In this document: positions 33,875-46,786 of the stretch, piece after piece
Layout of the letters: every line of letters starts with the position of its first letter
How positions within the stretch are numbered: position 1 is the first letter of the stretch
From: Tachypleus tridentatus
Lineage: Eukaryota; Arthropoda; Merostomata; Xiphosura; Limulidae
DNA length: 64,000 bases
Direction: 5' to 3'
Assembly (NCBI RefSeq): GCF_004210375.1
Contig: NC_134828.1
Coordinates: 21,134,400-21,198,399, forward strand
Program-made: the position numbers and the translations under genes
Notes under the pieces: model-generated
Seen by the model: the letters and a program-made list of their open reading frames with translations, nothing else
Databases searched by the model: none
Told to the model about the DNA's origin: nothing

Positions 33875-35475
33875 AGTTTATTACTAATTATTTGGTATTG
33901 GATACTTTTGTATTAAGGTGGTTAATTACCTTAGACACATTGTTAACCATAATGTTGGCAAGTCTTTCTACAATTTTATATCAAATCATATTTCTTTATT
34001 GAAGAAATTATAATAAAATAAATAGATTTTATTATTTTAAAATCGTTTTCTATGAGTAAAGATTAAGTACAGAAAATCTTAATGGTTTACATAAAAAACA
34101 TAATTAAAGAAAAAGTTATTTATTTAAATTCTGTTAAACATTCATGAAACAAAAAGTAACTTCTGAATTACAAGGTGACAAGTGTCTCTAGGATCAAACT
34201 ACTTCATAAGAAAGATAATCAATACATCTTGCTCTGATCCACCAAATACTTATGAAGTGGTGTACAACTTTGGTCTTCATAGACAAGAAATAGTGATGTA
34301 TAAAGGACTGTTCAGAGTGATGCAACTTAAACTGATTATCAAGTAAAAACGAGGAAGTTATCTTTCTATTCTAGTCACTAGTTGGTCCTCGATAGTCTTC
34401 ACTTGCAATATTGTGTGAGCTTTGTCTGAGTAATGACACTGATTTGTTGTGAATTGTTCACACCACAGCTACTAAAATTACTCCAGGGATTGAAAGGTTA
34501 TATTAAGATCTCTTTAGTAAAGATCAACAGACAAGGTTTTCAGTATGTTTAAGTGGGTGATACTAATGAATCAGGGAGATAATCCTGTCAGTGTACTATG
34601 TAGTGCTTGCTTGTGACTCTACACCATATTTTATGCACAATATCTTAGGAAGATCCAGAGGCATGCTCTCCCAGAAATATTTAAAATTAGAAACACCATT
34701 CTCTCTATTTTCTGGTCTCTTTTAAAATTAGGGTATAAAAAGTGATTTAATTTGCAATGAACATGTGATTTAGCATTTTCTGCATTAGGTGTAAAACAAC
34801 TTTTCATAAATGTTATAACTTTTCTCCTTTTGTAATGTGAAGATGCCTTTGAAGTAGGCAAAACTCTTTGGTAAATATAATTTTTGTGGGGGAGTGGGTG
34901 GGGTGGTTTGATTTACTGACTGAATACGAAACAACATGACTACATTTAATTTCGTATGATTGAGTAGAGAATGTCCATTAAGTACATACTACTGACCATA
35001 CAATCTACATTACATTTTTCTCTCTCACAATAAAGTATTTAAAATGACTTTAAAACATATTCCTATAATTAAGAACATGAAAAGTTCAGTTAAAATAATG
35101 TTGATGACTGAAATTTTACAAAATAAAAAAGCTTGTTGACAAGAAATGTACAAAACCAAAGAAACTAGATAGAATTAGGTAGATTCTCTGTTTTCAACTG
35201 AAATACGTGATTGACTTACCTGGCAACTTATGAAAAGCATGTTAAGAGCATTAAAAAAAAGAAGAGAGAAAATAGACTTTATTTAAATATATAAAATATT
35301 CAGGAAGGATGAATGTGTTGTGATTTCTTGAGATATATCTAAAAACCAAAGGATAAGAATATACAAGTTTAGGATTTTAAAAAGACACACTAGATTTCAG
35401 GTAAGACCAATTTTATCCTCTTAACAAGGTGTCATGCATAAACAATAAGTTATCACTAGCATTAGTGTACAGCAA
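33875..35475. other. AT-rich non-coding part of right palindrome arm
   Basis: Mirror of 27,700-29,310. No gene recognised. Confidence 0.5.
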
Positions 35476-35480
35476 CACCT

Positions 35481-36415
35481 TGCAAGATAGGAATAGACTC
35501 CAAGAGTGCATCCAGTGGCAAAGACAGGGTGGACACATGCTAATCAACCAACAATGCCACCCCTACATGTGCTCATCCATCACACAGCCTGTCATTTCTG
35601 TACAAAAAAAAAATACTGAAAGGTAACTGTATTGGCAGGTTACTGGTATATTTCCTGTAAGGAAAGACATGCAAAATGGTAGGAAGCAATCTGTGTTTTG
35701 ATGTTATCCAGATTACAACGTAAACCTTGACAGTTCCATTGTATCAAGTTGGACATTATTACTTATGTGCAGGTAAGTTGGGTGGAAAAGCCTTCTGTTT
35801 TCGTCCATGTCTTTTGTTCTTTACTGTCTTTATTTGAGGGAGGTCTGTCATCCTCCATGGATCCTGCCCTGGTTCGATTGGGTAGGTCTATGCTGTTTAA
35901 AGAGGATTCCAGTGACTGGGGACAAGAACAAATGATCCTTTTGAATCTTGTGGTGGGAGAAGATGATGCACCTAAAGAAATGCCTGTACCCAGAACCAGA
36001 GGAAGTGGATCTTGGGATTTGTTGGAATGTATGTTAGGGACAGAGATGGATGTAAAGTTGATTCAGAAGGTTTCTCATTTGGTTTGAGAATGATTCTTTT
36101 GGAGACACAGAGATATCTGTCTGCACTCACACTGTAGTTGTGGGATGACATGCAGCAGCCATACATCTGAGATGAAGTGCTGGACAGCAATTTTCAAGCC
36201 TCAGGATAAGTAATATTATAAATCGTTTTCAAATGCTGCATCTCTTTTTCTTCTAACTATTCTGGACAAGAATGAGCACAGTTCAATGAACCACAACATG
36301 ACGTCTTTGAGCAACTGAAACACTGACACTGGAAATATCTGAGAGGGTTTGTAATGTATGGCTATACCCTGCAATTAAGATAACCTGCCTTGATTGTGGC
36401 AGGTTGATGTGGTAA
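35481..36415 (-). mobile_element. I-group LINE fragment (ORF1 end to ORF2 start)
   Basis: On the minus strand it runs from a segment matching 10,660 (CACAATCAAGGCAGGTTATC) through the zinc-knuckle region and ORF1 end to the ORF2 start (GATACAATGGAACTGTCAAG). It crosses the palindrome's outer edge at 35,694 without a break. Frame breaks are numerous. Confidence 0.82.
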
Positions 36416-36431
36416 TATAAATATCAGAAAA

Positions 36432-37736
36432 AGGATGTGTTACACTCATACTGGTGGAGAGTTGTTGAATGCTAATTTGCACATGTGGCACACATGCGTA
36501 ATTAGATAGTAATTCAAAGCAAGTAGTGAGTGACAATCTGTGCACGAGATGGAAATCATATGAAAAATAGCTATAACTGTGAATAAGGGTGGGTAATTGC
36601 ACTGGAATTTCAATGTGTGTTTTTTCAGTAAAACTTTACATGTTATGTTATTTTCCTCATTTTAACTCTACACCTCATATACCGTGAAAAGAAAACATAT
36701 TGCCCTTTTTATTTTCAAGAATGACTTCACGACACATTTGGCTATCTTAAATAGCTTTAAGCCCTTTACAATATATGTATATTTATGCTTAAATTTTATT
36801 GCTCTTTGAACTGTGTCTAACTAATGATATCACCACACAAGTTGTGAACCACTTTGTAAACATGTAGTTTACTTTACCCTCAGCAATCATGCAATGCACT
36901 GGTCACTAATCAGCATATCACAGGAAAATGTTTTTTTTTTTTTATTTATTTAACCTAATCTAAAACTTATATTTTATTTACCTTTATAATAATAAATAAT
37001 ACACATGAAAAACTAGAAATATAGTACTTACCTGGGTCTTTTTTTTATCAACTCCCAATTAAAACTATTATTATAATGGTATTACTGCACTAAATGATTT
37101 TTAGTTAATCAAAATTGCAACAAAAAACACAAAATAACATGCTAAAAGCACATATTGTCCCAGGACTATCAAAATTTTCTGGCTTTCTTACCATTTAATA
37201 AGACCCAATAAAAATTTAGCTAAACTTTCCAATGTGTTTCCTGTGTGAATAAAATTTGCACTGGAAGCAAAATAAACAAACTCCTGTACAGAAAATTATG
37301 TAATATAATATTTGGATTTCTGTTGGTTAAAAGTAATATAATTTTAAATATCAAAGAGAACCAAATATTGGAAACTTGTGAAAGAGAAAACTTAATTATG
37401 GGTGTGGTTTAAGTGGCTTGATTTTCTAGTTTATAGCTCTGTAACCAAATAAGATTGAAGGCTATAAAAAAATTATACTTTATCTGAGTAATAACAATAT
37501 TATAATGAGCAAATTATGTCAAATTTTGTAGTTCTTCGAGAAGTGGTCAATGAATAAGAGAAGAGGAAATACTTAGAGGGCAAATATCACAATACTGAAA
37601 CAATGAAAAATTGAAGACATTTTTAAATGTTGTCTAATAAAACTAAGAAATTAAAACTATAATTTCCAAATTTATTTTACAGCCGAAGTTTTGTTGCCAA
37701 GTTTACTCATCATGATAATAAAAGTAATTTAATTAA
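36432..37736 (+). repeat. Direct duplication, copy 1 (1.3 kb)
   Basis: Begins AGGATGTGTTACACTCATAC and ends AAAGTAATTTAATTAA. It is collinear with 40,580-41,873, with roughly one difference in ten bases by eye. Its later part (36,930-37,620) is also related to the 3' flank of the Cys-rich ORF at 24.3 kb. Confidence 0.85.
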
Positions 37737-37739
37737 ATT

Positions 37740-38060
37740 TTGAATATAACTCAGTAAATTCTCATGACATGCCTCTAGCAATATGATTAATGTAAATATG
37801 AAAGAATAAAAGCCCAAGCACTGACCCTCAGGTACTCCATAAATAACAAGGGTACAGTTTAATTGAGGTACTCAAGTGATCAATGTTTTTGGAAAGTTTA
37901 AATAGTCTCAAACCAGGTACTCTACATGGAAACCATAAATATGTTAAAAGCCACTGATCATGCGAGTACTTAGTTAATACACTGAACTTTCAGAAAAACA
38001 TGTCATTCACATACTGGTTGACTTGCCAAACCTTTATCTTTATTTATAATTACTTTCACT
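37740..38060 (-). mobile_element. Possible LINE RT fragment
   Basis: The minus strand reads GVPEGQCLGFYSF near 37,820-37,850, resembling the GVPQGSVLGP.LF block of LINE reverse transcriptases, with a WF-type segment upstream in another frame. Short and broken; low certainty. Confidence 0.35.
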
Positions 38061-38535
38061 TTCATTTCTTTCATAAATTATCCGATATTTCCAGCTGTTA
38101 TTTCATTCAATTGATCCAAAATAACAGTTCTTTTCCAATAAATGATAAGACTGATATGATATGCATGTTCACGTAATGTAGGAATTTTACCTTTTTTTCT
38201 CAACATTTTACAATGTATACAACAGTTAAAACTATAGCTTGCCAAAATTCCATCAGTAACAACCTTTTATTTACTAGTATTCTTCAGCTTTCCTCACTTC
38301 CAAATTTACAATAAGTTGACTAAATTTTATTAAACATTATGTTTATACCCCATTATGATAAGAGGGCACAATGTTAAAATTTAAAAAACAATGGCATGGT
38401 ACCAGCAAGACTTATTTTTATATTAGTGTGATTGGTTTATGAAATTAGTTATTGTTTGCACTAGTGGAGGTCAGTACTTACAGAGAATCAACTATCTAAC
38501 TATTCAATATATTATGTTTATTTCTACATTCCATC
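38060..38535. other. AT-rich stretch, no feature seen
   Basis: No coding or repeat signal recognised. Confidence 0.4.
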
Positions 38536-38539
38536 ACTT

Positions 38540-39020
38540 TTCCGGCAGGTTTCAGAAATGTTTCTTGCAAGGAGACATCCAGGATGGTAGGAAGCAATCA
38601 GTTGTTTGATGTCATCCATTATATCAAGGTGGCCATTTTTATTTACGTGAAGGCAACTTGGGTGGAGAACCCTTTTCTTTGTGACCAACACTAAAGGGGC
38701 CACACTACAATATCAAACAAGGTCACTGTGGCAATGCCAGGGTTTTGTGAGCGCTAAACCCAAACACCAGCATCAGATACAATGTCCACAGCACCTGTTG
38801 AGTACATCCAACACTGGTACTTGGTTGACTCTAACCCAAGTGCACCAGCCGACTGACTTAAGGGGGGCCATCCCAAGGCTGTCTGTCTATGGGAATTCAT
38901 GGCAAAATTGGCATGTTAGGGACCTCCCAGAGAAGGTTCTGTTCTTTCAGTTTACCTCCTCTTGGAGGTCCCCTCACCACGTACAGAAATCCACATCGAG
39001 GGGGTGGTGTAAGACACAAC
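38540..39020 (-). mobile_element. I-group LINE copy with internal deletion
   Basis: On the minus strand the 5' untranslated region (39,020-38,690; matches 9,735-10,110, for example GTGGTGAGGGGACCTCC) is joined directly to the end of ORF1 (matches about 11,360: GGTTCTCCACCCAA) and the ORF2 start (ATGGCCACCTTGATA). All of the ORF1 body is gone. Confidence 0.8.
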
Positions 39021-39039
39021 AACTGAGTTGATGGAATGC

Positions 39040-40490
39040 TTCATAACTGTAATGTCCCAGAGATTACAAAAAATGAACCACTGCCTGATAAACAGCAAGA
39101 AGTATCAAGAAGTCAATATGAAGATTTAACTCCTCTCAAGACAAATGGCCCAAGAACTCCTGTTTAATACAGTATGCACTCCACCCTGATAATGATGCAT
39201 CTGTAAAGACATGGCCATCCAAACTGGTACAACAAATAGGTACCTTCACTGTTATGTATTTCCTTTCTAACCACCAAAGAAAGTTGGACTGAGGGAAAGA
39301 GAAAGGAATATCTGAAAATCCAAAGGGTAGGTGATGAGGTGCAATAAACTTGTAGTACCCACTGGAAGGAAAAACATGTGGGTATGACCCAGACAGATAA
39401 GAGCCTTCAGTGATGCCCAAGTCACTGGAAGAAACAAAGCCTCCAGTGCAAGGAGAAAAGATGCTGATAGTACCTTCTGAACTAAAACCTCCATTGATTG
39501 CAGACAAAAAGGAGGAGGTTGAGCTCAACTATTATGTAAATTATGAATCAAACACCCCTAGATAAAAAGGAAACTGAGTGGGATGGATAGCAGATGATTT
39601 CTCCACCTTGATAAACCCACCCACACCAGAGGAACTTCTCTGAAGAGGAACTGGATGTGGAAGGAGACTCTGGAAATAGAAAAGGCTGGTCCTACATAAA
39701 ATGATGAAGATTGAGTTGATGAAAATAAATGAATCGGGCAAACAACCAGACCACCTGACTAAACCATAGAGTGCTGATGCCTGTCCAGAAGGAAGAGCTT
39801 GAAATCGATAAACACAATCTTTGTGGATGAAACACACACCAAAAAGGATGTGACACTTGGGTAATAGGATGTAAACATAAACATGAGAAAAGTCTAATCT
39901 TGTCATCCAAAGCCCTGGAAAAGAAGGTCAATCTGCAAGAGAGAATAACATGGGAGGTCAAGAAACATCAAGGAAGAAATTCAGATGGAAGAGACTGAAA
40001 ACAGGACACCAATACCCAGTCTTTTTAGGGGTGACATATTCAGAAATAGAATCCCAAAACCACATGACAAAACTATTTGATGACACACCTTTTATGAGAA
40101 GGTCTTGAACTGCTTCTGTGCGATGTTAGTAGAAAATGGGATCTTAATAGGGGGAACAAATTACAATAGGGGGATTAGGTGAGAAATGTGAGAAAAACGA
40201 GTCTATTTTTCTCACAAAATTCAAATAATCCATGAGTTAGTGGTAAAAGTTTCCCACACTTCTTAAAAATAAGCAAACCTGGCTCCAGCAGGATTTGAAT
40301 CCAATTAGTAGTTACCATTTGAGATATCACACAAGGTATCAGTGAATAATAGCCTAACATGTTCACACAGTCAAGAAAGAAGGAACTGGTAAAGGAGATG
40401 AAAGAGAAAGCTGAGACAATGAAAAGTAAGGGAACTGTGCAATCTACCTGATACAACATGGGACTCCAAGGTGTCTGCCCACCAAATACC
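39040..40490 (-). mobile_element. DIRS-like retroelement remnant (RT and RNase H)
   Basis: Minus-strand blocks in order: VQDLLIKGVSSN and SEYVTPKKTGYWCPVFSL (RT N-terminal part), LDFSHVYVYI (RT block A, with one catalytic Asp position reading His), YRFQALPSGQASA (the FQALPFGLS.AP block), then HVFTDASLSGWSAYC (RNase H DAS..GW) and LGHLS. The order and the TDAS..GW motif point to DIRS-type elements. Many stops. Confidence 0.68.
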
Positions 40491-40579
40491 ACACCATAAA
40501 ATAAAAATGACTGACATTGTCATGTTAAATCAAAAAATGAAAATTGAGTTTACTGCATAGAGCGAATAAGCTGCAATAG

Positions 40580-41873
40580 GAGGATGTGTTACACTCATAC
40601 TGGTGAGGGTTGTTGAATGCTAATTTGCACGCTTAAACACAATTGAGCCATGTGGCATACATGTGTAATAAGATAGTAATTCAAAGCTAGGAGTGAGTGA
40701 TAGTCTGTGCATTAGATGGAAATTGTATGAAAAATAGTTATAACTGTGAGAAAGAGTAGATAATTACACTGGAATTTCAATTTGTTTTTTCCGTAAAACT
40801 TTACATATATTATTTTTTCCATTTTTTACACCTTGTATACCATGAAAAGAAAACACTGCTCTTTTCATTTTCTAGAACGACTTAATGACACATTTTTTAT
40901 CCTAAATAGCTTTCAGTTCTTTACAGTATATCTATATTGATGCTTAAATTTTATTGCTCTTTGAACTCTGTCTGACTAATGATATCACCAGGCAAGTTGT
41001 AAAACACTTTCCAAACATGTAGTTTACTTTACCCTCAGCAATCATGCAATGCACTGGTCACTAATCAGCATATCACAGGAAAATGTTTTGTTTTTTCTAT
41101 TTATTTAACCTAATCTAAAACTTATATCTTAATTACCTTTATGAAAAACTAGAAATATAGTACTTACCTGGGTCTTTTTTTTTATCAACTCTTCATTAAA
41201 ACTATTATTATAATGGTATCACTGCATTAAATGATTGTTAGTTCATCAAAAATGCAACAAAGAATACAAAATAACATGCTGAAAGCACACATTGTCCCAG
41301 GAATATCAAAATTTTCTGGCTTTCTTACTATTTAATAAGACCCAATACAAATTTAGCTAAACTTGCAAATGTGTTTCCTGTGGGAATAAAATTTGCACTG
41401 GAAGCAAAATAAACAAACTCCTGTACAGAAAATTATGTAATATAATATTTGGATTTCTTTTGGTTAAAAGTATATAGTTTTAAATATCAAAGAGAACTAA
41501 ATATTGGAAACCTGTGAAAGAGAAAACTTAATTATGGGTGTGGCTAAATGGACTTGATTTTCTAGTTTATGGCTCTGTAACCAAATGAGATTGAAGGCTG
41601 TAAAAAATTATACTTTATCTGAGTAATAACAACATTATAATGAGCGACTTATGTTAAATTTTGTACTTCTTGGACAAGTGGTCAATAAATGAGAAAAGAG
41701 GAAATACTTAAAATGCAAATATCACAATTCTGAAACAATGGAAAATTGAAGACATTTTTAAATGTTGTCCTATAAAACTAGGAAATTAAAACTATATAAT
41801 TTCCAAATTTGTATTACAAGCTAAGTTTTGTTGCCAAGTTTACTTACCACGATAATAAAAGTAACTTAATTAA
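40580..41873 (+). repeat. Direct duplication, copy 2 (1.3 kb)
   Basis: Same direction as 36,432-37,736. It ends with GTAACTTAATTAA exactly where the Jockey LINE begins, whereas copy 1 continues into other sequence. Confidence 0.85.
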
Positions 41874-41887
41874 CCATAGTTAATATT

Positions 41888-42577
41888 AAGCGTCTGCCCA
41901 GAAGCGGTGTCTTTGTTCAAGGGCATGACGTAGCTGACCTTAACAGATTAGTAGAGGAGGGGCCAGCAGATACCTTAAAACCAGGAAAAATTAAAATTCA
42001 CCTTCCAGGAAGTGAGCAGCAGCCTAAAGCCGTTGTGGTAAGAGGGGTTCACCAGACCATTAACTTAGAATCAGTCACACAAGCTTTAGATGAACAAGGC
42101 ATTCCACACAATAAAATAGAACGTATAATCTCAAAGAAAACACAGGCACCCACGAATCTCATACGCATTGATATTGACGACAGTTACAACATACAAAAAT
42201 TAATAAATAATGGAATAACGCTTTGGTATAAAAAATACCAAGTAGAGCAACTGAAAACTCCAGTAGTTGTTGTAACACAATGCTACAATTGCCAAAGATA
42301 TGGGCATGTCTCAGCAGCCTGCTTAGCAACACCGAGATGCTGCGGATGTGGCGGGGAACACCATATCAACCAATGCAAAAAAGATAAGGAAACGCCTAAA
42401 TGTTGTAACTGTGGTCAAACCCATACAGCAAATTACAAAGAATGTGATAAATACAAACAAATAAAGCAACGTATTTATCAGATCAGAACACCAACAGAAC
42501 AAAACCAACCTAATACAAACAGCTTACCTAAAACAGACATATCAACAGAATTCAACAAAACAACAAAAACCACGTAA
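41888..42577 (+). pseudogene. Jockey LINE ORF1 (gag-like), 5'-truncated
   Basis: Open from about 41,888 (KRLPRSGVFVQGHDVADLNR), so the true start is lost. The C-terminal half has three zinc knuckles: CYNCQRYGHVSAAC, CCGCGGEHHINQC and CCNCGQTHTANYKEC. The ORF ends with a polar tail at TAA 42,577. This is the element's RNA-binding protein, and the frame is intact in the part present. Confidence 0.85.
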
Positions 42578-42883
42578 ATGCTGAAAGTAAAACAACCCCA
42601 CAAACAGCAAGAGCAGAACATTAAAACCCAGGACAAGAACACTTTAACACAAACACAAAAAACCAGAAGAAAACAGCACCACCATACAAGAAACAAATAT
42701 TAACACATCAGATAAAACAAGCCTATTCACAACAATAATCAAAATCATAATTACAGAATTCGTAACAGAAAACACCAAACCAAACCAGAAAACTAACCGT
42801 TTTGAACTACTGATCAATATCTCCAAAAAACACATCACACCCGACATAATATCAACACTTACTGGATACATGCTAACAGCACA

Positions 42884-45665
42884 ATGTTCACAGTAGTATA
42901 TATCAACATCCAAGGTGCAATAGCTTCCAAGAAACATGAGATCGAAGACCTAATACAAGAAACTAACCCCCATATTATAATAGTAAGCGAAACTCTAATA
43001 CACAATAACAATAGATTTAAAATAGCAAATTATTCAACCATAAGAAAAGACAGAACAAATAAAAATGATGAAAACAGAGGCATAATGCTTTTCTACAAAG
43101 TGGAGCTTTCAGTAATAGAAATTAAATTTAGCAGTAGCAATGAACATGATACTGTAGATATCCTGCAAAGGAATAAAACTGAAGTAACAGTAGCAGGAAT
43201 TTACTGCTCACCTAACAAACAAATAGATATAACATTACTTAGCAACATCCTTTCCCACAACCAAAACTCCATAGTTATGGAGGACTTAAATAGTAAAAAT
43301 GTTACCTTTGGATGCCGAAGCTCAAATTCCAATGGTAGAAATCTAATAAAATTCATAGACGATAATAATATAGCTTTAGTAAATGATACCACCCCCACAC
43401 ATACAGCGTATGCCACTAACTCCAGTGACATACTAGACCTGTGTATGTGCACATATAACCTAAGCCAGAAATTAATAAAATTTCAAGTGGGAAAGGATGT
43501 TGACAGTGATCACCTCCCAATATATTGTGTCTTTGATCTCGCCCCCATAAAAATATAACATATAGGAAAGAAAAATTTAGTTACAGAAAAGCAGATTGGC
43601 AATATTATAAACAGGAATTAGATAACCTGTTACCTAATAAAGTTATAAAAGAAGTTAAAACATGTCGAAATGGATAACTACTGTCAAACAATTACGGAAT
43701 GCCTTCAGAAAGCAGCCAAGTTAACAATACCAAAACAACACCATAAAACAACAAACAACACATGTAAACCCACCACAGAAATGATCAATCTAATCAAAAA
43801 ACGAAGACAATTAAGAAGCCAGTACATGATTACAAGAAACAGAGAAACCAAAACGCAAATAAACAACATTAGAAATCACATCAGAACACAAATAAAACAA
43901 CAAAAACAAAATAAATGGGACAATTACTGCAATAAACCAAATGATAAGACTGACTCGAAAAAATTCTGGTCACATCTTAAAAGACTCACAAATGAAAACA
44001 CAAACACAAAGAAATATCCTCCACTCGAACATAATAACACTATAGCACACACAAATAAAGAAATAGCCGAAGCTTTCAAAGATCAACTCCAAAATATATT
44101 TGAAACTCACACTGATCCAAATATGAATACATATTTCTACAATAGTCACTAATCACATTGTAAACAATAAACATCAATTTGAGCCAATTTTTCCAGTAAA
44201 CATAACTGATACAAATACAAGTTCCGATACAGATTATGCAAGCACATTAATAACAAATGAAATATCCCTTCAAGAATTACTAGAAGCAATAAAAAACACA
44301 AAAAACAAAGCACCAGATGAAGACGAAATACAAGCTATCCTCCTAAAAAAGGGTACTCCGAAATTGTTTGACCACTTAAATTCACTTTTTAACTTATCAC
44401 TATCCTCAGGATACATCCAAGTTTCTTGGAAGCTTGCAAATATATTAATGTTCTATAAGGAAGGAAAGCCAGCGAATAAACCTAATAGCTACCGACCAAT
44501 CAGCCTGACCAGCTGTGTAGGCAAAATTCTTGAAAGAATAATCAGTACTAGACTCTCCACATTCTTGGAGATAACATCAAAATTACCAAAAGAACAAAAT
44601 GGATTCAGGAAACTTAGACAAACGACAGACCACCTAATCAGATTAACCGAAACCATAATAGATAGTTTCAACAAAAAAGAATGTACTGTCGCTTGCTTCC
44701 TTGATATCGAGAAAGCATTTGACACTGTTTGGCACGATGGTCTAAGGTTCCGAATGAATGAAATGGAACTACCGCGAGGAATTATTCGCTGGTTATCTAA
44801 CTTTTTGAAAAATAGAAAATGTAGAGTAAATGTTGAAGGAACTTTTTCTGAATATTTTACTCCACAAGCTGGTGTCCCTCAGGGAGGGGTGGTTAGCCCT
44901 ATACTTTTCATCATGTATGTAAACAATATTCCACTGAGGGATCCAAATCATGGATTCTCTTCACAGTTCGCAGATGATGTGGCAGTCTGGAAAAGTGCCG
45001 AAACACCCACGATAGCAGCCACGAACATACAACCACAACTAAATAGAATAAGTGAATACTGTCAAAAATATAGAATAAAAATAAACACAGCAAAAACACA
45101 ACTCGTGGTCTTTACGAAATCCACAAAACACAAAAAAACAACAGCCAGAACTATATATGAATGGCACTCTACTCCAGATTGCCCCATCGGCAAAATTTTT
45201 AGGTCTGACCTATGATTCAAAACTAACTTGGATCAATCATGTGGACGAAATTAAAAATAAAGTCTGACGAAGAACTAACTATGCTAGGAGTCTGACTGGT
45301 AAAAACAGTGAAGCATCTACAGATAACATACTAAAAATCTATAAAACATATATTAGACCTGTAATAGACTATCCAGCTCCAGCATGGATAACTGTAAGCA
45401 ATAAAATAATTAAAACTAAACTACAAACAATCCAAAACACACTCCTCACAACTGCATACAGAGTTCCAAGAACAATATCATCTCAATTCATTCACAAATA
45501 CTAGAACATACCAACCATACCAGATAGACTCCCACATATTACAATTATGTACTTTAATAAGAATTGGATGAAAAACGAATTACTATGCGAACTAGACCGG
45601 TACCTCATACATGATGAAGCTAGTCCTAAACATCTCTCCCCAGTTAACTTATATTTCAAATATAA
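42884..45665 (+). pseudogene. Jockey LINE ORF2 (endonuclease and RT)
   Basis: The endonuclease frame (42,884-43,558) begins FTVVYINIQGA and has IVSETLI, MEDLNSKNVTFGC (the GDFN box, reading EDLN) and DVDSDHLPIYC (catalytic SDH). After frame changes near 43,560 and 44,150 the RT frame (44,364-45,215) has NSYRPISLTSCVGKILERI, CFLDIEKAFDTVW, AGVPQGGVVSPILF and FADDVAVW. A further shift near 45,180 leads to NYARSLTGK and to an end at about 45,665. The catalytic DD of the RT is intact, but the ORF is in pieces. Confidence 0.85.
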
Positions 45666-45940
45666 AAATAAATAGTAAAAAATATATATAAACTTTAAAT
45701 AATAATAAAAAATATAAATTTTAAATAATAATAAAAAATATAAAGTTTAAATAATAATTAAAAATTTACATATTTATAGTTTATTTATGTATTAAAAAAT
45801 GCTACAAGCAAACTTGACATTCTGCTAATAGAATAAAAACTGTATACGAGCCAAGATACATGGACATTGTCCTGAAAAGGACCAAATGAAATTCAGTTCA
45901 CAGTCATAAATATCAATCAGCCAAGAATATAAGTACGGGG

Positions 45941-46216
45941 TAGGGGCCCGGCATGGGGTAGCGCGTTAAGGCGTGCGCTTCGTAATCTGAGGGTCGCTGA
46001 TTCGCGCCCGATTCGCGCCAAACATGCTCGCCCTCCCAGCCGTGGGGGCGTCATAATGTGACGGTCAATCCCACTTTTCGTTGGTAAAAAAGTAGCCCAA
46101 GAGTTGGCTTCTTGGGGGGTGAAGACTAGCTGCCTTCCCTCTTGTCTTACACTGCAAAATTAGGGACGGCTAGTACAGATAGCCCTCGAGTAGCTTTGTG
46201 CGAAATTCCAAAAACC
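45941..46216 (+). mobile_element. tRNA-derived SINE, full length, with target duplication
   Basis: Starts GGCCCGGCATGG, carries the tRNA-like head and the full body, and ends in CCAAAAACC. It is flanked by AAGTACGGGG at 45,931-45,940 and 46,217-46,226. The head's B-box region is rearranged (GCTGATTCGCGCCCGATTCG). Confidence 0.9.
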
Positions 46217-46229
46217 AAGTACGGGGAGG

Positions 46230-46785
46230 AGGAAGAGGTCATACAGAACCTGACCCTCCAGGGTATGAACTTTTACTACCCAAACACCGACGACATTCGA
46301 ATTCGAAACATATTTACTATTATATATTTATTTTAATTTTAGTTAAATATATATTTATAAATGTATGTAATTTATACTGCTAAATGTGTGTTGCAAAACT
46401 CCCGCCTAGTCTCTAAATTTATAGAATATTCTTGAGCATAGGAATCAAAATGTATATATGTATTTATATATGAGTATTGCTGCCGACTGAAATTTCAAGA
46501 ACCTCGCCTAACAATTATAAAAGGTAGCCATCGCAACCAGGGGCGTAGACTTTTTACACCCGATGAAGTGGGGGGAGTGATTTTTGCAACCACTTATGTG
46601 AACTGTTCAATTTGCAAATTGCTAATCTCTGATAACGTGAACCTGAAAGCTGTAAACATGCAGACACAGAGTTATCTTGTTGCCACGATACTTCGAAGTT
46701 TCCATGTAGGTTTCTATAAGTAAGGTGTTGTGAACAGTTTTCAAGATGTTGATAGATTAAAGACAAATGTGTCACAAATTAACTC
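46230..46785. other. AT-rich stretch between two SINEs
   Basis: The first part may be residual LINE 3' sequence. Nothing else recognised. Confidence 0.35.
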
Positions 46786-46786
46786 T

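Larger units (their letters stand above)
32002..35694 (-). repeat. Right arm of the large palindrome
   Basis: 3,693 bp, reverse complement of 27,477-31,179. From the inside out: reversed Penelope-like N-terminus, 79-bp repeat, forward RT/GIY-YIG fragment, 79-bp repeat, AT-rich DNA, and reversed I-group LINE that continues beyond the arm. Confidence 0.92.
41876..45800 (+). mobile_element. Jockey-type LINE, 5'-truncated, degenerate
   Basis: Contains the ORF1 end and all main ORF2 blocks without an RNase H, as in the Jockey group. The 3' end has a three-copy AT-rich repeat (AATAATAATAAAAAATATAA, about 45,690-45,760). Older fragments of the same family lie at 9.4 and 16.3 kb. Confidence 0.85.
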
